A stretch of 6,079 nucleotides of DNA. It comes from Clostridia bacterium. Lineage in GTDB: Bacteria; Bacillota; Clostridia; Peptostreptococcales; Anaerovoracaceae. The DNA lies in assembly GCA_900754805.1 (NCBI GenBank), contig CAAEEE010000250.1, forward strand, positions 1 through 6,079. Reading direction: 5' to 3'. The notes below the pieces were generated by a model. That model was not told the DNA's origin. It worked only from the letters and a program-made list of their open reading frames with translations, and ran no database searches. Position numbers and translations under genes: made by a program. This document shows positions 1 through 5,605 of the stretch, one piece after another. Numbering within the stretch: position 1 is the stretch's first letter; each line of letters begins with the position of its first letter.

Positions 1-1071
1 CGGCCACGCATAGCTGCGAAACAGTTCTTCAACCTGCTCATCAAGTCCCATAATATCCCGCTGCATGCTTTGATTGTAAGCTTCGATAAAGCGGCTTGCC
101 ATATATAATATGTCATCTCTGCGTTCTCTGAGCGGCGGAATGTTTACCTGCACTACACTCAGGCGGTAAAAAAGATCCTCTCGCAGTTTCCCTGCTTTTA
201 CGCAGTCCATCGGGCGTTCGTTGACCGCCGAAATTACTTTGATGTCAGTTTTGATCGGCTCATAACCGCCTAGTCGCACGACCTGTTTTTCTTCGATTGC
301 CTTCAGAATCTTTGCCTGCACATTCATCTCCATTGAGTTGATTTCATCCAGGAACAAAGTCCCTCCGTTTGCAATTTCAAAGAGTCCGGGCTTGTTTTCC
401 GCTCCGGTGTAACTGCCCTTCTTCGTGCCGAACAAGATACTTTCGAGGAGATTGCCCGGTATTGCCGCGCAGTTTTGCGACACAAAACGCTTTCCTGCGC
501 GCTTGCTTGCCGTGTGAATGGATTCCGCCACAAGTTCCTTGCCCGTTCCTGTCTCACCGTAAATCAGCACCGACGAATCCGTGTCTGCAATCAGCGGAAT
601 TCTCTGCTTGATATCTTCCATCTGCGGCGACACCGTAATAATATCGTCAACGGTATAAAGACCACTGCTGTTTGCCTTGAATTCCTTGGTCTCCAGCGTA
701 ATGTCCTGTCTGCGGTACGGAGAATCAATGTAACGCGAAACATCTACCGCCCCTATGATTCGGTTGTTCTCCTTAATCGGCATCGTCGTGTTAATCGCGC
801 GAATGCTCTGTCCGTCATAGGTTTTCAGCGTCTGATATTCGTTGGAAATCGGTTCCCCGCTCCGCAAAACCCTCATAATGCTGCTCGACTCTTCCGTCAG
901 TTCCGGATAGACCTCAGTGATATGCTTATGCAGGATGTTCTTTTCTTTTAATTTGTTTACATCCGGTCTGTAAGTCGCAAAATACTCGATATAGCCTTTG
1001 CTGTCTGTCACCAGAATGCCGTCGATGTAATTGTAAATACTGAGCAGCTGCTCCACATATCTTCTGATCAT
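1..1071 (-). CDS. RocR-like PAS/AAA+ sigma-54-dependent activator, C-terminus cut by window edge
   Basis: Bacterial enhancer-binding protein that remodels sigma-54 RNA polymerase by ATP hydrolysis. The frame is open for 357 codons from the ATG at 1071 to base 1 and then leaves the window, so the end of the AAA+ module and the expected Fis-type DNA-binding helices are missing. Residues about 9-115 form a PAS-like sensor whose INTTMPI and GAVDVSRYI segments resemble the PAS domain of RocR-type arginine-catabolism activators. The AAA+ domain starts near residue 140. It has Walker A GETGTGKE (172-179), the sigma-54 contact loop GSYTGA (219-224, a variant of GAFTGA), Walker B TLFLDE (238-243), the arginine-finger region LREDLFYRL (296-304) and PPLRERRDDI (312-321). 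The last residues seen, YAWP, begin the usual WPGNVREL. A purine-rich AGAGAGG lies 5 bases before the start. The gene follows the deiminase-family gene by 23 bases, so the two are probably co-transcribed. The class call is secure; the effector is not known. Confidence 0.95.
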   Translation of the reverse strand, partial: MIRRYVEQLLSIYNYIDGILVTDSKGYIEYFATYRPDVNKLKEKNILHKHITEVYPELTEESSSIMRVLRSGEPISNEYQTLKTYDGQSIRAINTTMPIKENNRIIGAVDVSRYIDSPYRRQDITLETKEFKANSSGLYTVDDIITVSPQMEDIKQRIPLIADTDSSVLIYGETGTGKELVAESIHTASKRAGKRFVSQNCAAIPGNLLESILFGTKKGSYTGAENKPGLFEIANGGTLFLDEINSMEMNVQAKILKAIEEKQVVRLGGYEPIKTDIKVISAVNERPMDCVKAGKLREDLFYRLSVVQVNIPPLRERRDDILYMASRFIEAYNQSMQRDIMGLDEQVEELFRSYAWP

Positions 1072-1094
1072 CGATTCCTCTCTTATACTCTATC

Positions 1095-2039
1095 CTATCC
1101 GCGTTTCAGGTATGCCGTAATGCAGTGCAAAGCCCCTCTGCCCTTCATAATCTCTGAAATGTCAGGCGTTTCAACCTTTACACCGTTTTTCTCAAGAAGC
1201 TCCTGCGTCCTCGGATTTCCCGCAGGCATTACGATATGTCCCGGTTCCAGCGTCACAAAATTGATGCCAAATGTCTCTCTGACTTCCGTTCTGGACGGTG
1301 CCTCAAGAATCTTATATCCTTTCTTTTTCAGCATATCGATAATGTCATACGGTACCTGACCGGCATGAACCAGCACCATATCATCGCTGATTGCATTCAT
1401 CAGCCCATCAATATGGATATTGCTGTAAGGCTGCTGCATATGATAAACCTCAACTCCCATGCGTTCAAGCTGGTATTTCACCTGTGCATAGCCGCTTGCG
1501 TTGCATCTTGAACCCGTTGAAAGAATTGCGGTATGGCGGTCTACCCACATTCCGCATGCTCCTTCGAAAATACCGTCTTCTGTGATGGTTGACACAATTG
1601 GAACGCCGATTTTCGCAAGTGTCTGCGCGACATAGCGTTCTTCACCTCTTCTTGCCGCCATGCCCGGTCTTGCTAAAATCGCGCCTTCCGGCGTCATAAA
1701 CACCAGGTCTCTGCAGAAAATCGCATTCGGTCTGTCCTCTCTCTGTTCCTCAACATAGTATACCTTCGCGCCAAAATCCGTATAGATCTTCGCGACAGCG
1801 TCATGTTGTTTTCTGATCAGCTCCACATCAATCGGTTCATCAGAAAAGCGCACCGCCTGCGCATCGAATTTTTCGATTTCTTTGCCGGGTCTGCGCATCA
1901 GAACAGCCTTCAGTGTGTCCACCTCAGAGCAGACTCCCCAGTCTCCCCAGTATTCATTCATGTCTTCCGTAAAACTTGTCTCTTTTGGAAACCATCTTTC
2001 TCCCGGGATTGCATCAATGTCAAACTTATGATTCAGCAT
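1095..2039 (-). CDS. Arginine deiminase/amidinotransferase-superfamily enzyme (guanidino-group-modifying)
   Basis: A 314-residue cytosolic enzyme of the superfamily that includes arginine deiminase, dimethylarginine dimethylaminohydrolase and amidinotransferases. These attack the guanidino carbon of arginine-like substrates through a cysteine. Landmarks in order are LMRRPG (47-52), N105 with CRD (109-111, substrate-binding Asp region), FEG (158-160), R178/N180, the catalytic His motif HID (209-211), and the nucleophile in GALHC (C306) eight residues from the end. The length fits the short COG1834-like branch rather than the roughly 400-residue fermentative ArcA. The ATG at 2039 is chosen because AAGGAGG lies 9 bases upstream. 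The frame stays open to 2228, but that extension runs into the flavoprotein gene and lacks family similarity. The usual EGGD is replaced by EGAC (159-162). A sigma-54 promoter sits directly upstream and the matching activator class directly downstream. Substrate (arginine, methylarginine, citrulline-type or another guanidino compound) and product cannot be decided from sequence. Confidence 0.9.
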   Translation of the reverse strand: MLNHKFDIDAIPGERWFPKETSFTEDMNEYWGDWGVCSEVDTLKAVLMRRPGKEIEKFDAQAVRFSDEPIDVELIRKQHDAVAKIYTDFGAKVYYVEEQREDRPNAIFCRDLVFMTPEGAILARPGMAARRGEERYVAQTLAKIGVPIVSTITEDGIFEGACGMWVDRHTAILSTGSRCNASGYAQVKYQLERMGVEVYHMQQPYSNIHIDGLMNAISDDMVLVHAGQVPYDIIDMLKKKGYKILEAPSRTEVRETFGINFVTLEPGHIVMPAGNPRTQELLEKNGVKVETPDISEIMKGRGALHCITAYLKRG

Positions 2040-2048
2040 TACTTTTTT

Positions 2049-2055
2049 CCTCCTT
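2049..2055 (-). promoter_or_regulatory. Ribosome-binding site fixing the start of the deiminase-family gene
   Basis: AAGGAGG on the minus strand, 9 bases before the ATG at 2039. It excludes the longer open frame that would begin at 2228 inside the flavoprotein gene. Confidence 0.9.
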
Positions 2056-2078
2056 GTGAAGTTATTTGAAACAAGTAA

Positions 2079-2096
2079 ATGCAAATTGTGTGCCAA
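2079..2096 (-). promoter_or_regulatory. Sigma-54 (-24/-12) promoter upstream of the deiminase-family gene
   Basis: The minus strand reads TTGGCACACAATTTGCAT. It contains TGGCAC (2095-2090), five bases, then TTGCA (2084-2080), which gives the invariant GG-N10-GC spacing of sigma-54 promoters. It begins five bases after the stop codon of the flavoprotein gene. Transcription would start near 2070, leaving a leader of about 30 bases that carries the AAGGAGG site. The PAS-AAA+ activator ending this operon is the obvious candidate partner. No upstream activator palindrome was recognised; if present it would fall inside the flavoprotein gene or beyond. Confidence 0.88.
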
Positions 2097-2101
2097 GACT
2101 T

Positions 2102-2641
2102 TTACGCTCCAAAATTTTTTCCGAGCAAATATGCCTTCTGTGGGAATTCCGTCTGCTTGATTTCCTCGAGTACGCCGCATCCTCCTGCCGCGATAATGCC
2201 TGCATCCGACCAGCCGAGATATCCGCAAATGCCCTTATAGGTTCCGATTGCGCCTGCCGTCACATCCCATTCCGCATCCCCACTGGTTAAAAGCAGGGCT
2301 GCCTTCTTCGGGGTCTGAATCTGCGCATTGCTTGCGTAAAAGCGGTCAATCGCTGTTTTCAGCTGCGCATTGATGTCGTAATAGTAAATCGGCGAAACAA
2401 AAACCACCGCATCGGCTTCTTTCAGCACCGGATTGATTTGGTTCATGTCATCCTGATATACGCACACGCCGTCCTTTCTGCGGCAGTGGTCGCAGCCGAT
2501 GCACGGATGTATGTCCATAAATGCTGTGTCAAATCTCGAAACTTCATGTCCCGCTTCCTTCGCGCCGCGCATGAAGTGTTCTGCTAAATATGCAGATGTG
2601 CCGTTCTTGTGCGCACTTCCTGTCATCATTATAATCTTCAT
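2102..2641 (-). CDS. Flavodoxin-fold NAD(P)H-dependent FMN reductase-like protein with iron-sulfur-type cysteine motif
   Basis: A 179-residue cytosolic flavoprotein of the NADPH-dependent FMN reductase/iron-sulfur flavoprotein group, expected to bind FMN and pass electrons between a nicotinamide or ferredoxin donor and an unknown acceptor. GSAHKNGTS (8-16) is the FMN-phosphate loop, SPIYYYDIN (83-91) is the family's flavin-contacting loop, and TSGDAEW (119-125) is the third flavin-side loop. Between the first two are C47, C50, C53 and C60, spaced CX2CX2CX6C, the compact arrangement that binds a 4Fe-4S cluster in archaeal Isf proteins. Whether the cluster is really assembled here is unproven, as many clostridial relatives carry similar cysteines without biochemical data. 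The ATG at 2641 follows AGGAGG (2657-2652) with a 10-base spacer. It is the first gene after the leftward sigma-70 promoter. Its redox role beside a guanidino enzyme is unexplained. Confidence 0.88.
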   Translation of the reverse strand: MKIIMMTGSAHKNGTSAYLAEHFMRGAKEAGHEVSRFDTAFMDIHPCIGCDHCRRKDGVCVYQDDMNQINPVLKEADAVVFVSPIYYYDINAQLKTAIDRFYASNAQIQTPKKAALLLTSGDAEWDVTAGAIGTYKGICGYLGWSDAGIIAAGGCGVLEEIKQTEFPQKAYLLGKNFGA

Positions 2642-2722
2642 TTTGTCTCCGCCTCCTGTTTCCCTCTTTGTGTTTCGTGCGGCGGCCGTGTGAGTGCATT
2701 TCCGCCCGTGCTTCTTACTTTA

Positions 2723-2751
2723 AGTATACTCGGAAAGGCTTTCTGTGGCAA
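2723..2751 (-). promoter_or_regulatory. Sigma-70-type promoter of the leftward operon
   Basis: On the minus strand, -35 TTGCCA (2751-2746), a 17-base spacer and -10 TATACT (2728-2723). The predicted start is near 2716, giving a leader of about 75 bases before the flavoprotein ATG. Read-through would also reach the deiminase-family and regulator genes, because no terminator is visible between them. Confidence 0.75.
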
Positions 2752-2770
2752 GGATGTTTTTAGAAGGCAT

Positions 2771-2801
2771 ATTCGAATTTTTCATTGCGAAACGTCGAAT
2801 T
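2771..2801. repeat. TCGAATT direct repeat flanking the rightward -35 box
   Basis: TCGAATT occurs at 2773-2779 and 2795-2801, spaced 22 bp start to start, close to two helical turns. The first copy is part of the 8-bp palindrome ATTCGAAT (2771-2778), which lies between the divergent promoters; the second is inside the -35/-10 spacer of the rightward promoter. It could be an operator, but the copies are short and chance is possible. Confidence 0.3.
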
Positions 2802-2813
2802 CTGTTGTATACT
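2785..2813 (+). promoter_or_regulatory. Sigma-70-type promoter of the rightward ABC transporter operon
   Basis: -35 TTGCGA (2785-2790), a 17-base spacer and -10 TATACT (2808-2813). The predicted start is near 2820, leaving a leader of about 110 bases. The two divergent -35 boxes are only 33 bp apart (2752-2784), so a single regulator could govern both. Confidence 0.75.
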
Positions 2814-2848
2814 GGACGAAATAAGGCTACAGATTAGGAGTTGAATAC

Positions 2849-2873
2849 AGCTCAGATTCACTCTGGGCTTTTT
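2849..2873 (+). terminator. Intrinsic-terminator-like hairpin in the transporter leader (possible attenuator)
   Basis: AGCTCAGA (2849-2856) pairs with TCTGGGCT (2862-2869) to form an 8-bp stem with one G-T wobble and a 5-base loop, followed by a T run ending at 2873. The T tract is only on the plus strand, so it would act on rightward transcription starting near 2820, before the ATPase gene. A hairpin here, downstream of the promoter and upstream of the coding region, would reduce expression unless bypassed. No clear antiterminator stem, T-box or known riboswitch consensus is visible in the roughly 30 bases preceding it. Confidence 0.6.
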
Positions 2874-2928
2874 GTGATGTTCTGACTCAGAAAGCATCAA
2901 TCGACAGGGAAGGAGCACTATAGACAAA

Positions 2929-4035
2929 ATGATCGAACTCAGACACTTAAGAAAAGAATATGAAGACATTACCCCGCTGGAAGATGTCAATGTTACCATC
3001 AATTCCGGCGATGTGATTTCCGTAATCGGGCCTTCCGGCACCGGCAAGTCCACCCTTTTGCGGTGCATCAACATGCTGGAACCGCCGACTTCCGGGGAGA
3101 TTATCGTAGATGGACAAGTTATTAACGACGGCAGCTGCGATCTCAACGAGATTCGCAAAAAAATGGGCATGGTATTCCAGTCCTTTAATCTGTTCGGACA
3201 TCTGACGGTCATTGAAAACATCATGAATCCGCAGATTACCCTGCTCGGCCGTTCCCGGCAGGAAGCCTATGATAAAGCGATGTCCCTCTTGAATACCGTC
3301 GGCCTCAGTTCCAAGGCATTTAATTACCCGGAAGATCTTTCGGGTGGGCAGCAGCAACGTATCGCCATCGCCAGAACGCTTGCCATGGACCCGGACATCA
3401 TCCTCTTCGACGAACCGACCAGTGCTTTAGACCCCGGTATGATCGGAGAGGTTCAGGCGGTTATTCGCATGCTGGCAAAATCCGGCATCACGATGATGAT
3501 CGTGACCCACGAAATGGATTTTGCAAGGAAAATCGCGAGCCGCGTGCTTTTCATGGACGAGGGCGGCATCTACGAAGAAGGGACTCCGAAAGAGATTTTC
3601 GAGCACCCGCAAAAACCGAATACCATTAAGTTTATCAAGCGCCTCACTTCGCTGACTTATAAGATTGAAACCGTCGATTACGACTTTACCGAGGCTTATG
3701 ACGAGCTGCAGCAGTACGCCGAAAAGCTCTTAATTGAAAACGAGCGAATCAGTGACCTGCAAATCGCACTCGAAGAAATCGTTGTCAACAATATCATGGA
3801 AATGACGGACGAGCCTCAGGTTCTGGTTCGCGTCGACTATTCGGAGAAGCTCGACCTGCTCACACTCAGCATCCGCTACCAGGGCGAGCATCATGATCCG
3901 AAAGATTCGGACAATGAATTGTTCTTGGAAATGCTTGAGGAGCCGACCACCGATGTGCTCGACCAGATCGTCGAGCCGCCTTTCGGCATTTACAATAACC
4001 TGATCCAAATCAATTTCAGATGGGAGGAAGCATAA
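2929..4035 (+). CDS. Amino-acid ABC importer ATPase (GlnQ/HisP type) with C-terminal degenerate RsbW/GHKL-like extension
   Basis: A 368-residue cytoplasmic ATPase that powers a polar amino-acid importer. Residues 1 to about 243 form a complete nucleotide-binding domain: Walker A GPSGTGKS (34-41), Q-loop Q84, signature LSGGQQQ (137-143), Walker B IILFDEP (157-163) and H-loop H194. Family members usually end near residue 240-250. Here about 125 extra residues follow. In them ALEEIVVNN (280-288) resembles the N-box of RsbW-like ATP-binding proteins, and LSIRYQGEHHDP (313-324) aligns with their D-x-G-x-x-x-DP segment but lacks the key Asp. The extension does not resemble the NIL domain of MetN. 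AAGGAG (2910-2915) precedes the ATG by 13 bases, a rather long spacing, though no better start is seen. The permease fusion starts 4 bases after the stop, so the two form one complex. Transporter class is certain; exact substrate is not. Confidence 0.95.
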   Translation: MIELRHLRKEYEDITPLEDVNVTINSGDVISVIGPSGTGKSTLLRCINMLEPPTSGEIIVDGQVINDGSCDLNEIRKKMGMVFQSFNLFGHLTVIENIMNPQITLLGRSRQEAYDKAMSLLNTVGLSSKAFNYPEDLSGGQQQRIAIARTLAMDPDIILFDEPTSALDPGMIGEVQAVIRMLAKSGITMMIVTHEMDFARKIASRVLFMDEGGIYEEGTPKEIFEHPQKPNTIKFIKRLTSLTYKIETVDYDFTEAYDELQQYAEKLLIENERISDLQIALEEIVVNNIMEMTDEPQVLVRVDYSEKLDLLTLSIRYQGEHHDPKDSDNELFLEMLEEPTTDVLDQIVEPPFGIYNNLIQINFRWEEA

Positions 4036-4039
4036 ACAT

Positions 4040-5605
4040 ATGAAAAAAAGCAAAATAACGAAGAACTATGCATCCATCCTTCTGGTGCTGTTTGTGATCG
4101 GTCTGCTGCTTACCGGCACCTTGTCCACTGCTTACGCGGCGGAATATCAGACCATCGCCGACCTCAACGGAAAGAAAATCGGCGTACAGACCGGCTGTCT
4201 TTACGAAACGCATATTGCCGATAAATGTCCGGCTGCGGAAATCCAGTATTTCACCATGCCGCAGGACATGATTCTGGCTCTGAATTCGCAGAAAATCGAC
4301 GCTTACCTCATCGAGGAAGTCGGCTACTATGCTACAGCGGCAGCGCATCCCGAGCTTGCGGCCATGAAAGAAAGTGCCGGGCTTTGCGAAGCGGCTGTCA
4401 TCATCGGCAACAATGAAAAACAGGAAAAACTCTTGGCGCAGGTCAACGAGTTTATCGCTAACCACGGCTCGAACGGAGACGGCATGCTCGACGAAATGTA
4501 CACTTACTGGGTCAAGGATTTTGACGCGGAAACCAGCAAAACCAAGCAAGGCGGCTTCACCGGCGAAAACGGAGAGCTGACCATCGCCTGCGAGGGCGGA
4601 TACGAACCGTTTTCTTATGTCAACGAAGATGGTGACAGCGGCTACGATGTGGATTTCATCTTTCGGTTCTGCCGGGAATACGGCTACACGCCGAACATCC
4701 AGCGTGTGGCTTTTGAATCCATCGCACCGGGCGCAGAATCCGGCAAATACGATATCGGCATGAACATCATCCTTAGCGACGAAAGAGATGCCAACGCGTG
4801 CCTTTCCGATGTTTATTACAGCTGCGATATCTTCATGGTCGTACCGGGCCAAAACGATGATCAGGCAGGCTTTTTTGAACGCATGAAGGACAATTTTGAA
4901 AACACCTTCATCAAGGAAAGCCGCTGGAAGCTGTTTGCTTCCGGCGCAGGAATCACGCTGCTCATCACACTGAGTTCCATCATTCTCGGAACCATCATCG
5001 GCTTTGCGGTCTTCATGCTTTGCCGCAAAGGAAACCCGATTATCAACGGCGCGACAAACGCCATGCTCTGGCTGATTCAGGGCATGCCGACGGTACTGCT
5101 TCTGATGATCCTCTACTATATCATCTTTGGCTCTACCAGACTGAGCGGCACACTTGTCGCGATCGTCGGCTTTACGATGATCTTTGCCTGTGCGATGTAT
5201 GATATGCTCTCGGTGGGCTTCGGCGCGATCGGAAACGGTCAGTATGAAGCTGCAACCGCGATGGGATACAGCAATAACCAGAGCTTTTTCAAAATTCTGC
5301 TGCCGCAGGCGGCGAAGCACTTCCTGCCGATTTACAAAGGCGAGGTTGTCACGCTGATCAAAGAAACCTCGGTCGCAGGCTATATTGCCATCCAGGATTT
5401 GACGAAGATTTCCGACCTTGTGAGAGCCCGTACCTATCAGGCATTCTTTGCCTTGATTTTTACGGCTATCATTTACTTCGTGATTTCCGGCATTCTGACC
5501 CGGGCAGTCGGCATGGTCGAAAAGAAGATTGATCCGAAATCACGCTCGATAGAACAGATTCTTGAGGGAATAAAAATTGAAGATAACAGGGGGACACAAA
5601 ATTGA
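4040..5605 (+). CDS. Fused substrate-binding/permease protein of amino-acid ABC importer, lobes in swapped order
   Basis: A 521-residue membrane protein combining the extracellular receptor and the channel of a polar amino-acid importer. Residues 1-33 are a signal sequence (basic start, hydrophobic 12-28, AYA before AE); there is no lipobox. Residues about 35-165 match the second lobe of a family-3 solute-binding protein (DLNGKKIGVQTG at 41-52, KIDAYLIEEVGYY at 85-97). Residues about 178-268 match the first lobe (GELTIACEGGYEPFSY at 178-193, GYDVDF at 201-206, SDER at 246-249, where R249 is the likely ligand-carboxylate contact). The order is the reverse of ordinary receptors. The HisM/GlnP-type permease spans about 298-490, with hydrophobic segments near 298-327, 341-363, 368-392 and 466-490 and the ATPase-docking EAA loop QYEAATAMGY through ILLPQA (401-424). 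GGGAGG lies 12 bases before the ATG and overlaps the end of the ATPase gene. It pairs with that ATPase. Substrate is probably an amino acid, not determined. Confidence 0.94.
   Translation: MKKSKITKNYASILLVLFVIGLLLTGTLSTAYAAEYQTIADLNGKKIGVQTGCLYETHIADKCPAAEIQYFTMPQDMILALNSQKIDAYLIEEVGYYATAAAHPELAAMKESAGLCEAAVIIGNNEKQEKLLAQVNEFIANHGSNGDGMLDEMYTYWVKDFDAETSKTKQGGFTGENGELTIACEGGYEPFSYVNEDGDSGYDVDFIFRFCREYGYTPNIQRVAFESIAPGAESGKYDIGMNIILSDERDANACLSDVYYSCDIFMVVPGQNDDQAGFFERMKDNFENTFIKESRWKLFASGAGITLLITLSSIILGTIIGFAVFMLCRKGNPIINGATNAMLWLIQGMPTVLLLMILYYIIFGSTRLSGTLVAIVGFTMIFACAMYDMLSVGFGAIGNGQYEAATAMGYSNNQSFFKILLPQAAKHFLPIYKGEVVTLIKETSVAGYIAIQDLTKISDLVRARTYQAFFALIFTAIIYFVISGILTRAVGMVEKKIDPKSRSIEQILEGIKIEDNRGTQN
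5589..5593 (+). promoter_or_regulatory. Ribosome-binding site supporting a TTG start for the CapA-like gene
   Basis: GGGGG within AACAGGGGGACA, 8 bases ahead of the TTG at 5602. No ATG or GTG lies near it in the same frame, and the TTG gives a proper signal peptide at once. Confidence 0.7.

Noticed and set aside
475..951. 158-codon plus-strand open frame
   Set aside because: It is antisense to the PAS-AAA+ regulator, which has all expected motifs in its own frame.
2040..2228. N-terminal extension of the deiminase-family gene to 2228
   Set aside because: It would overlap the flavoprotein gene, contain the sigma-54 promoter and ignore the strong AAGGAGG before 2039; the extension has no family similarity.
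2680..2706. GGCGG/CCGCC inverted repeat in the leftward leader
   Set aside because: Five base pairs around a loop of about 16 bases is too weak to call a regulatory structure.
2746..2761. TGGCAAGGATGTTTTT on the plus strand as a sigma-54 promoter
   Set aside because: The -12 GC is absent, and TGGCAA is the complement of the -35 box of the leftward sigma-70 promoter.
2814..2829. GG-N10-GC spacing on the plus strand as a second sigma-54 promoter for the transporter
   Set aside because: Only the GG and GC match; the flanking bases (TGGACG, AGGCT) miss the TGGCAC and TTGCA consensus, and the site overlaps a good sigma-70 promoter.
2841..2885. Leader peptide of 14 codons starting at TTG within the transporter leader
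   Set aside because: AGGAG abuts the TTG with no spacer, and the codons show no run of one regulatory amino acid.
4016..5320. A 434-codon open frame on the minus strand opposite the permease gene
   Set aside because: It lies wholly antisense to a gene with clear receptor and permease motifs, has no recognisable domain, and its His/Arg/Asp-rich translation is typical of a shadow frame.
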